A DNA stretch of 8,576 nt, taken from the NCBI GenBank assembly GCA_003165615.1, contig PLWR01000253.1, forward strand, positions 1 to 8,576. The letters run 5' to 3'. A program made the position numbers and the translations under genes. A model generated the notes under the pieces. It searched no databases. It was given only the letters and a program-made list of their open reading frames with translations, and was not told where the DNA came from. The DNA comes from Acidobacteriota bacterium (GTDB taxonomy: Bacteria > Acidobacteriota > Terriglobia > UBA7540). Positions 1 to 5,232 of this stretch are shown here, piece by piece; position 1 is the stretch's first letter, and every line of letters begins with the position of its first letter.

Positions 1-37
1 GAATTTTACGAACGATGTACTAGTTATTGCGGAGCGG

Positions 38-1222
38 GTGAACGTACGGCAACGGATGCCCATCACGGAACGGCAGATCGTGCAGGCAGCCAGAGACTGG
101 GCCGCGAAGACATGCTCGCCGGGTTGCTCACACGAGGCGCGTGAGACCGTAACGAAAAGGTTCATCTTTGTGGCTAAGAAGTGGTTTCGTTTCTTGGGCA
201 AGTGGGTTGAGCCGGTCCGCAATCCTCAGTTCAAGCCAGAACTCGACAGTTTTCTTAAAGAGCTCCGGGAGGAAAGAGGATATACAGACCACACCATTTC
301 CACTCGCGAGTCGGAGCTAAACCTTTTCTTCGAGTGGCTTGGAAAACTCGGTATCTCGCTGAAGGAAGTGTCTCCCCAGATCCTTGCGGCGTATTTTATC
401 CAGAACAAGTCACGTGGCTGGAAGAAAACGACAGTCAAAGCGTATGGTAACTCTCTGCGCGCCTTTTTTCGCTACGCAACCCGGCGCGGTTGGTGCGCGC
501 CAGGATTGGCGGAGACCATACAGAGTCCCCGCATCTACTCGAACGCCGGACTCCCGGAAGGCCCAAGCTGGGAACAGGTCCAGCGTTTGATTGCCAATCT
601 CAACACAGAGCGTCCGAGCCATATTCGCGATCGTGCAATCATTCTGCTTCTGGCGGTCTACGGTCTGCGAATAAGCGAGGCTTGCGGGCTAACTCTGGAT
701 GACGTGGACTGGGCCAATGAAAAGCTCCGCGTCCGACGGCTGAAGAACAAGCGGATTCAGGAATTTCCACTGACCGCCGAGGTGGGCAACGCGATCCTGA
801 AATACCTCCAGAACGTACGGCCCAGAAGTTCTTCGCGCCTTCTTTTTCTTACGCTGCGCAAACCGCATAGGCCCATGAGGGGGAGAAGCGCATCTTCTAC
901 CGTCGCCTGGTACGTCGGGGCGCTTGGTCCCTTAGCACACTATGGCCCACACAGTTTGCGCCACGCCTGTGCCAGCCATCTCCTGAATGAGGGGTTTTCG
1001 ATTAAAGAAATCGGCGATCATCTTGGTCACCGCTCGCCAAGGTCGACGCAGATCTATGCCAAGGTCGAGCGTAAGAAACTGGCGCAGGTTGCTACCGCAA
1101 AACTATCGAGCCTGACGGAATACCTACGGACACAAGTGCAGCCGATTACCGCAGACTGGGCAAAAGAACGCGTGCGTTCACTTCATGAGGTCTCCAATTT
1201 CGGATTAGGAGGCCTTCAATGA
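38..1222 (+). CDS. Tyrosine recombinase / phage-type integrase, first of a tandem pair
   Basis: Site-specific DNA strand exchange by a tyrosine recombinase of the XerC/D-integrase superfamily. Residues about 65-150 form an N-terminal SAM-like core-binding domain (LxxFLKELREERGYTDHTI, then NSLRAFFRYATRRGW). The C-terminal catalytic domain has all expected residues: Arg211 in YGLRISE, a Lys at 236 or 238, His305 and Arg308 in PHSLRH, His331 in LGH, and the nucleophile Tyr340 in STQIYAKVE. It is therefore probably active. The 394-aa length suits members found in tandem integrase operons. The stop overlaps the next gene's start as ATGA, so the two are translationally coupled. The start is uncertain. 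GTG at 38 has GGAG only 3 nt upstream, ATG at 56 is an alternative, and the frame stays open to base 1, so the gene could begin before the window. Confidence 0.9.
   Translation: MNVRQRMPITERQIVQAARDWAAKTCSPGCSHEARETVTKRFIFVAKKWFRFLGKWVEPVRNPQFKPELDSFLKELREERGYTDHTISTRESELNLFFEWLGKLGISLKEVSPQILAAYFIQNKSRGWKKTTVKAYGNSLRAFFRYATRRGWCAPGLAETIQSPRIYSNAGLPEGPSWEQVQRLIANLNTERPSHIRDRAIILLLAVYGLRISEACGLTLDDVDWANEKLRVRRLKNKRIQEFPLTAEVGNAILKYLQNVRPRSSSRLLFLTLRKPHRPMRGRSASSTVAWYVGALGPLAHYGPHSLRHACASHLLNEGFSIKEIGDHLGHRSPRSTQIYAKVERKKLAQVATAKLSSLTEYLRTQVQPITADWAKERVRSLHEVSNFGLGGLQ
1206..1212 (+). promoter_or_regulatory. Strong ribosome binding site for the second recombinase gene
   Basis: TAGGAGG lies 6 nt before the ATG at 1219, inside the 3' end of the first recombinase gene. 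It fixes the start of the downstream reading frame and supports coupled translation of the pair. Confidence 0.8.
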
Positions 1223-1620
1223 AACTCGCTCCCGCCATCGAAGAGTTCATCCAATACAAACGGGCTCTGGGTAATTTGTACATCGGGCCAGCTAACATCC
1301 TGAAGGCTTTTCTCCGAAAGACAGGCGACCTCGACATGGACGCTCTCACGAGTGGACATTGCGAGGCATTCCTGCCGGTCAAAGGTGGTAGAGTTACGAA
1401 CTTTTGGTTCCAGCAGTACGCGGCACTTGACCGGTTTTTCCGTTATGCAACCGACCAAGGTTATATGTGGCATCGAGTTCTTCCAACTTCGATGCCTGAC
1501 CGACCGCCGCGCTTCATCCCCTACATCTATTCGCCCGAAGATATCCATCGATTGTTGGGCGTGCCTGACTCGCATTACTCGCGAACATGTCCGTTGTCGC
1601 CGGACACCATGCGTACTTTC
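1219..1620 (+). pseudogene. Truncated second tyrosine recombinase (N-terminal part only)
   Basis: The first 134 residues look like the N-terminal core-binding domain and linker of a second tandem-operon integrase. They include IEEFIQYKRALG at the start, FFRYATDQGYMW at about 73-84, and YSPEDIHRLLGVPD...SPDTMRTF at 104-134. Family members normally continue with a hydrophobic helix and the catalytic Arg (GLRISEA-type) directly after the last motif. Here that sequence stops at Phe134. All catalytic residues (R, K, HxxR, H, Y) are missing. The reading frame runs on to 1926, but residues 135-235 are the antisense of a Tat-signal gene and are not integrase. A DNA-binding-only peptide could still be made from this start, but it could not recombine DNA. 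The homology boundary is a judgement by eye, good to a few codons. Confidence 0.8.
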
Positions 1621-1908
1621 AGGCGCGGGATTGTAATAGGACCAGGGGGGATAGATTCGAATGATGTTGAACTGATATTTCTGCGCAATGTCCTTCAGCA
1701 TTTCCCGGCGCACCGACGCGGGAGGATTGGGCGGCCAGTAGAATGCCGTCCCATAAACAAAGGGCTGGGAGGTTGGAGGCAAGGGGTTGGATTGAGCATC
1801 GCCCGCGGGGCTTATCGGTCCGCCAAAGATCCGGAGCCCTCCCCAGGAAAGACTGACGGCGCCGCCTGCCATGCGCAAAAAGTTCCGCCGCGAATAGTCG
1901 CTATTCAT
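1618..1908 (-). pseudogene. 5' fragment of a Tat-exported glycosidase (GH42-like)
   Basis: Minus-strand start at 1908 with a GAGG ribosome site about 5 nt upstream. Residues 6-11 (SRRNFL) form a twin-arginine motif followed by a Gly/Ala/Leu-rich stretch (RMAGGAVSLSWGG), a typical Tat signal peptide. Residues 50-97 (FVYGTAFYWPPNPP, then FNIIRIYPPWSYYNPAPE) resemble the first strands of a beta-galactosidase/GH42-type TIM barrel; I infer this family without a search. After Glu97 the family-like sequence ends and the frame runs on as antisense of the truncated recombinase to 1216, so the catalytic barrel is gone. The frame as it stands would encode a 230-residue exported chimera, which is unlikely to be functional. 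The deletion or rearrangement that cut the recombinase also cut this gene. Confidence 0.65.
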
Positions 1909-1912
1909 TATT

Positions 1913-1983
1913 CCTCACTGGACTGAAGAATTTCATGTCTGGTTACGGCATCGAACGGAGACTCTACCCGTCGTCCAGTGAGG
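1913..1983. repeat. Perfect 11-bp inverted repeat upstream of the Tat-glycosidase fragment
   Basis: CCTCACTGGAC at 1913-1923 is repeated in inverse orientation as GTCCAGTGAGG at 1973-1983, with 49 bp between. The left copy covers the ribosome binding site of the minus-strand Tat gene. It could be a regulatory dyad, a hairpin masking that site, or the end of a small element. No function is assigned. Confidence 0.5.
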
Positions 1984-2349
1984 GGTCGCCAACCCGCGAA
2001 CACTGGGTCATGGAAGGGACCGGAGTTTGGGCTCGTCGTCGCCGAAAATTCCGGCAAAACATGGTGCAAACGCGTCAACTAGGGTAAATTGTCCGCCGAA
2101 AACCGCAATTTTCATGTCAACTCTGCACTTATGTCCGCCTTTTCGTCGGGCGTAATGTCCATGCTTCCTTTGTTTTCATAGACATTTCCGGATCGACCTT
2201 CATTTTTTATACTTTTTGGGGGTGGTGGTCCCTCATTTGTGACTTTTTGTTGGTTTAAGGTGTGGCGGAATCGCTACGAGGGGTGGAGGCCAGAAGCTTC
2301 CCACTGCACGAGCACCGTCCTTCCGCGCCGGGCGCGGACTTGCTCATTC
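1984..2349. other. Gene-free stretch with short TGTCC-containing repeats
   Basis: I see no credible gene on either strand. TGTCCGCC occurs at 2090-2097 and 2132-2139, with a partial copy TGTCC at 2156-2160. CGCCGAAAA occurs twice (2040-2048 and 2094-2102). Bases 2160-2260 are clearly poorer in GC and richer in T-runs than the neighbouring genes. Short repeated motifs of this type could be recombinase arm sites or the degenerated end of the integrase element, but that is inference. Confidence 0.35.
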
Positions 2350-2378
2350 AGCATACACACATGTCTAGCCTTTGTCAA
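2350..2378 (-). promoter_or_regulatory. Strong leftward sigma-70-type promoter with no gene in front of it
   Basis: On the minus strand TTGACA (2373-2378) is followed by exactly 17 bp and TATGCT (2350-2355), close to the consensus. The predicted start point is near 2343. Leftward of it there is no reading frame longer than about 30 codons with a plausible start until the Tat-glycosidase fragment at 1908, 435 bp away. The original target gene was probably lost when this region was rearranged, or the transcript is a long leader or non-coding RNA. Confidence 0.6.
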
Positions 2379-2390
2379 GAACAAAATGAG

Positions 2391-2405
2391 GCTACACCGT
2401 GTAGC
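2391..2405. promoter_or_regulatory. Palindrome GCTACAC-C-GTGTAGC, probable operator
   Basis: Perfect 7-bp arms around one central base, centred about 55 bp upstream of the predicted leftward transcription start. The TACA...TGTA core recalls operators of BlaI/MecI/CopY winged-helix repressors. Their classical sites have two rather than three central bases, so the family assignment is tentative. No regulator gene of this type is in the window. Confidence 0.5.
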
Positions 2406-2514
2406 ATCAGAGTTGTTCCGCCTTTTGGAACTACTCTGCGGCTTTCATCTTTTCACAACATCCTCAACACGCTATTACCGATTTAAGAACTCTCCATCCG
2501 TCCCTTCGGGAGAT

Positions 2515-2542
2515 CGCAGACCTCAAAATTCAGAGGTCTGCG
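2515..2542. repeat. Perfect 10-bp hairpin
   Basis: CGCAGACCTC (2515-2524) and GAGGTCTGCG (2533-2542) flank an 8-nt AT-rich loop. This is a stable stem between the orphan promoter and pyrB. No clear T-tract follows on either strand, so a role as intrinsic terminator is not certain. Confidence 0.6.
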
Positions 2543-2561
2543 CCAGCCTGCCGCTACCGTC

Positions 2562-2575
2562 GCCTTGTCCAAGGC
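2562..2575. repeat. Short palindrome GCCTTG-TC-CAAGGC
   Basis: Six-bp arms around two bases, lying between the two larger hairpins. It may only be part of the same structured spacer. Confidence 0.35.
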
Positions 2576-2609
2576 AAAGTCGTTGTAACTCGACCACCGC
2601 CAGAAGAAC

Positions 2610-2636
2610 CCACGGTCAGAAAATCACTGACCGTGG
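2610..2636 (-). terminator. Probable terminator hairpin after pyrB
   Basis: CCACGGTCAG (2610-2619) pairs perfectly with CTGACCGTGG (2627-2636) around a 7-nt AT-rich loop, 41 bp past the pyrB stop. In the pyrB direction the stem is followed by GTTCTTCT, a weak U-rich tail. It is the best candidate for ending pyrB transcription, possibly helped by the next hairpin at 2515-2542. Confidence 0.5.
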
Positions 2637-2677
2637 TACCCCCTCTGCGATTCACGTCCGAAATCTTGCAAACACTC

Positions 2678-3598
2678 CTACGAAAACACCGCGGACAGCA
2701 GCGCCATGCGCACGTACAAACCGTTCTGGGCCTGGCGGAAGTAGGCGGCGCGGGGGTCGCTATCGACCTCCATGCTGATTTCATCGAGGCGCGGCAACGG
2801 GTGCATGATGATAGCTTTCTGCTTCATCAATTCCAGCGTATGGTAGTCGATCACATAGACGCCGCGGCATTTTTCGTAGTCGTCAATGCGATCGCCGAAG
2901 CGTTCCTTCTGGATGCGCGTCTGGTAGACCACATCGACTTCCGGCAGAACCTTGTCCAGGTCGGTCTCTTCCACGTACCAGATATTGCGTTCGCGCAGGT
3001 GTTCGAGGATGTCCTCCTTCATCTTCAGCAGGGTGGGCGCGACAAAGTAGATTTTGATGTCCTGGTATTTGCTGAGCAGGTAGGTGAGGGAGCGCACGGT
3101 GCGGCCTTGCGCCAGGTCTCCCACCATGGCAATCTTCAGGCCGTCGATGGCCCCGATCTCTTTGCGGATGGTGTAAAGGTCAAGCAGCGCCTGGGTGGGA
3201 TGTTGGCCCGCGCCGTCACCGGCATTGATGATGGGGGCCCTGGAGACGGCGGCGGCGCGCTTGGCGGCCCCCACCTCGTAATGGCGAATCACGATTACGT
3301 CCGCATATCCGTTGAGAATCTGGACGGTGTCTTCCAGGGTTTCACCCTTGGCCACGGAAGAAAACTCGGCGGCATTTTCCGTGGAAATCACCCGCCCTCC
3401 CAGCCGGTGCATGGCAGTTTCAAAGGAGAAGCGCGTGCGGGTGGAGGGTTCGTAGAAAAGCGTGGCCATGATGCGTTTCTGAAATTCCGATGTCCCCCCG
3501 TGGGCCACGATGGTTTCCATTTCCAGGGCCGTATCGAAAAGATGAAGAAGGATGGACGAATTAAATTGTTGCGCCTCGATGACATGATGCAATTCCAT
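2678..3598 (-). CDS. pyrB: Aspartate carbamoyltransferase, catalytic chain
   Basis: Transfers the carbamoyl group of carbamoyl phosphate to L-aspartate, the second step of de novo UMP synthesis in the cytosol. The 306-aa chain carries the family signatures: carbamoyl-phosphate loop EPSTRTR at 50-56, the 80s-loop SSVAKGE with Lys84, GDGAGQHPTQALLDLYT at 127-143, GDLAQGRTVRSL at 160-171, aspartate-binding TRIQKER at 227-233 and HPLPRLDEI at 266-274. The style is that of the E. coli/archaeal type that often pairs with a PyrI regulatory chain, but no pyrI or pyrC is adjacent. The ATG at 3598 was chosen because it gives the normal family length and has GAGGAGGAG about 12 nt upstream. The frame stays open for 44 more codons upstream, but they do not look like PyrB. 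All key residues are present. Confidence 0.97.
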   Translation of the reverse strand: MELHHVIEAQQFNSSILLHLFDTALEMETIVAHGGTSEFQKRIMATLFYEPSTRTRFSFETAMHRLGGRVISTENAAEFSSVAKGETLEDTVQILNGYADVIVIRHYEVGAAKRAAAVSRAPIINAGDGAGQHPTQALLDLYTIRKEIGAIDGLKIAMVGDLAQGRTVRSLTYLLSKYQDIKIYFVAPTLLKMKEDILEHLRERNIWYVEETDLDKVLPEVDVVYQTRIQKERFGDRIDDYEKCRGVYVIDYHTLELMKQKAIIMHPLPRLDEISMEVDSDPRAAYFRQAQNGLYVRMALLSAVFS

Positions 3599-3733
3599 GG
3601 CAGGTTTTGACTCCTCCTCGCGCCGGGATGGCCCAAGCGCCGCGGGTTGGATGCGCTCCCCTTCATGCCAGGGGTTTGGCGGAAGCAGGCATCCTTCCAT
3701 CGGCAGCGCCTTGGGGAAAAAATGCAGCAAGGC

Positions 3734-3742
3734 AGAATATCA
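3734..3742 (-). promoter_or_regulatory. Possible extended -10 promoter of pyrB
   Basis: TGA-TATTCT on the minus strand fits an extended -10 element. The -35 position (AGGCAG with 17 bp spacing) is poor. It would give a leader of about 130 nt before the pyrB ATG. I see no convincing attenuator in that leader, only a 5-bp CCCCT/AGGGG stem. Confidence 0.35.
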
Positions 3743-3859
3743 CAGGCCGTCCATCTCTGCCTGGTTCTGGGAGACAGGGTAGCGCTTTAATTTTGTGGTG
3801 TGAAGATGCGAAGCGGTAGGAGAGCTTGGGAGCTGTCCAATCAATTGCTGGAAACTGCC

Positions 3860-4141
3860 CTAGTTCTCAAGGAATTCGAGCCCGGCGAGGGACCCGTGGA
3901 CGGATGATCGCTCCACCCATACTACGCGAGACGGGATGGACTGCACGGAGTCCCCGATTTCGAGCAGCTCCCCAGGGTACAGCACGAGGGTAGTTCGAAC
4001 CCGTACACCGTTGCGCGAGAGGTCAACCGTGTACGCGTCGTACTCTATCTTGGGATTGTCCGACGGCCGCAAAAGACTCATGGGAATTGTTGCTGACAAT
4101 CGCTGAATATGGCGACTGTCCGCGGAGGGATGAACTTGCAT
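3860..4141 (-). CDS. Single-domain PilZ protein, probable c-di-GMP binder
   Basis: A 93-residue protein that is almost only a PilZ domain, the bacterial receptor fold for cyclic di-GMP. Both ligand motifs are complete: RxxxR at residues 10-14 (RHIQR) and D-x-S-x-x-G at 40-45 (DLSRNG), followed by the beta-strand run VRVRTTLVLYPGELLEIG and a C-terminal SRVVWVER...LAGLEF typical of the fold. It has no membrane segment or output domain, so it probably acts by binding a partner protein. The ATG at 4141 has GAGGAG 6 nt upstream and lies about 37 nt after a good promoter. A longer frame from 4222 would start upstream of that promoter and is rejected. The gene is divergent from the MESH1-like gene. 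The partner is unknown. Confidence 0.88.
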   Translation of the reverse strand: MQVHPSADSRHIQRLSATIPMSLLRPSDNPKIEYDAYTVDLSRNGVRVRTTLVLYPGELLEIGDSVQSIPSRVVWVERSSVHGSLAGLEFLEN

Positions 4142-4184
4142 TAGAAACTCCTCGACCCGAACCTGGTGCGCGCAACATGGCCTT

Positions 4185-4213
4185 ACTGTACGGCCGAAGT
4201 TAATCAAAGTCAA
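4185..4213 (-). promoter_or_regulatory. Sigma-70-type promoter of the small PilZ gene
   Basis: Minus strand TTGACT (4208-4213), 17 bp, TACAGT (4185-4190). The expected start is near 4178, giving a leader of about 37 nt with the GAGGAG site. It begins 12 bp from the edge of the hairpin element at 4226. Confidence 0.7.
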
Positions 4214-4225
4214 GTCATCCAATGG

Positions 4226-4310
4226 TAGTGTCTCAGTTTGATTTTGTAGCGGCGAGTTTACCTCGCCATATGGTGGCGTAAAGCCGCCTCTACATCAAAT
4301 TGAGACACTA
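4226..4310. mobile_element. 85-bp TA-flanked palindromic element (MITE-like)
   Basis: The terminal arms TAGTGTCTCAGTTTGAT (4226-4242) and ATCAAATTGAGACACTA (4294-4310) are complementary at 16 of 17 positions. Both ends carry TA, as expected for a TA target duplication left by IS630/Tc1-mariner-type transposition. Inside are two smaller hairpins: GGCGAG/CTCGCC around TTTAC (4251-4267) and GGTGGC/GCCGCC around GTAAA (4272-4287). The whole unit can fold into a cruciform or a long hairpin. It encodes no protein. It fills the space between the -35 boxes of the divergent PilZ and MESH1-like genes. The transposase that might move it is not in the window. Confidence 0.75.
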
Positions 4311-4326
4311 ACCCTTGAGCCCCCGG

Positions 4327-4355
4327 TTGCTGAATCAGGTCATTCCTGAGATAAT
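4327..4355 (+). promoter_or_regulatory. Promoter of the MESH1-like gene
   Basis: TTGCTG (4327-4332), 17 bp, GATAAT (4350-4355). The -10 box is 5/6 to consensus and the -35 box 3/6. The expected start near 4362 gives a leader of about 30 nt before the ATG at 4393. Confidence 0.55.
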
Positions 4356-4392
4356 TTTCCGTGGCAAAAAACCTCTCCGCGAAGGGTACCCC

Positions 4393-4953
4393 ATGAATAT
4401 ATCCCAAGGCGAATCGATCCCGGCCGCACCCGTGCAGCGGATTTTTGCGGCGGCGATGTTTGCCGCCGAAAAGCATGCCGCCCAGAAACGGAAGGGGGCT
4501 GCGGCGGAACCTTACGTCAACCACCTGATCGAGGTGGCGCAGTTAGTCGCCGACAGCAGCGAGGTGCTGGATACCAACCTGGTCATGGCGGGCTTGCTTC
4601 ACGACACGATCGAGGACACCGGGACAACGGCGGAGGAACTCGAACAAGCGTTTGGCAGCGATATCACCGCCCTCGTAGTCGAGATGACGGACGATAAATC
4701 GCTGCCCAAAGAAGTCCGAAAGGAACTGCAAGTGGAGCACGCTCCGCATAAGTCCGTCCGCGCCCAGGTGATCAAACTGGCCGACAAGATCTCAAACCTG
4801 CGATCCCTCCTGGCAAGCCCGCCGGCAACCTGGAGCACGGAGCGCAAGCGCGCATACTTCACATGGGCCCAGCGGGTGGTGAATGCCCTCAGCGCACCCA
4901 ACCCTATTTTGAAAGCGGAATTCGACCGAACCTTCGCGAAATTTAATGGCTGA
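4393..4953 (+). CDS. MESH1-type HD-domain (p)ppGpp hydrolase (small alarmone hydrolase)
   Basis: Predicted to remove the 3'-pyrophosphate of (p)ppGpp in the cytosol, ending the stringent response. The 186-aa protein is a stand-alone HD hydrolase domain without synthetase, TGS or ACT domains. It closely follows the order of motifs in animal MESH1/HDDC3 and bacterial SpoT hydrolase domains: AAEKHAAQKRKG at 24-35, PYVNH with metal ligand His44, GLLHDTIEDT at 67-76 (His70, Asp71, catalytic Glu74-Asp75), EMTDDKSLPK at 97-106, and IKLADKISNL at 127-136 with Asp131. All four expected Mn ligands are present. The ATG at 4393 has GAAGGG 6 nt upstream; the longer TTG frame from 4315 is not supported. 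It is divergent from a c-di-GMP receptor gene. Other substrates, such as NADPH as reported for MESH1, are possible. Confidence 0.92.
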   Translation: MNISQGESIPAAPVQRIFAAAMFAAEKHAAQKRKGAAAEPYVNHLIEVAQLVADSSEVLDTNLVMAGLLHDTIEDTGTTAEELEQAFGSDITALVVEMTDDKSLPKEVRKELQVEHAPHKSVRAQVIKLADKISNLRSLLASPPATWSTERKRAYFTWAQRVVNALSAPNPILKAEFDRTFAKFNG

Positions 4954-5232
4954 GCAGCGCCGGTTCTGAACTCGCCGGCCGCCACTGCCGTGCCGTAGGC
5001 AACCTGACCTCAAATTCCAAGTCCTCACTCCCGAATCCCCAACCCCGAATCCCGACCCTCCTCAGTCCCGAATCCCCAGCCCCGCGGCAAGGGCTCGTCG
5101 GGTTCAAAATCCGTCCCAAATTCTTCCTCTCACTATTGGAACCCGCCTGTGTTAAAGTAGTCTGGCACACACATCCAGTTTGGAGTCCGCCGTGAACCAT
5201 GGTCCGGCAAGGACGTGCTCGGGGGTACAGAA
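4954..5232 (+). repeat. Intergenic spacer with degenerate C-rich heptad repeat and G-quadruplex motif
   Basis: From about 5002 to 5084 the sequence can be read in 7-bp units. The clearest part is CCCGAAT-CCCCAAC (5030-5043), CCCGAAT-CCCGACC (5044-5057), CTCCTCA, a 2-bp slip, then CCCGAAT-CCCCAGC (5067-5080). The opposite strand over 5030-5058 has five G-runs of 3-4 separated by 4, 2, 4 and 2 bases, a textbook G-quadruplex pattern. No gene and no clear terminator for the MESH1-like gene are visible in the spacer. Confidence 0.6.
5136..5163 (+). promoter_or_regulatory. Candidate promoter of the double-PilZ gene
   Basis: TTGGAA (5136-5141), 16 bp, TAGTCT (5158-5163). An alternative -10 is TAAAGT at 5153-5158. 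It lies about 70 bp before the ATG. Confidence 0.4.

Noticed and set aside
2239..2778. 179-residue plus-strand frame in the gene-poor region
   Set aside because: Low-complexity Arg/Ser/Thr/Pro-rich product, crosses two perfect hairpins and the pyrB 3' end, no good ribosome site.
2633..3610. 325-residue plus-strand frame
   Set aside because: Antisense of the clear pyrB gene; composition (many His, Val, Asp) is typical of a shadow frame in GC-rich DNA.
3599..3730. 44-residue N-terminal extension of PyrB
   Set aside because: Not PyrB-like; would pass the family's normal length and use an ATG without a better ribosome site than the one at 3598.
3599..3859. Search for a gene or attenuator between pyrB and the PilZ gene
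   Set aside because: Only short frames without ribosome sites and one weak 5-bp stem; nothing beyond the candidate -10 element is supportable.
4142..4222. 27-residue N-terminal extension of the small PilZ protein
   Set aside because: Its ATG would lie upstream of the TTGACT-N17-TACAGT promoter; GAGGAG supports the ATG at 4141.
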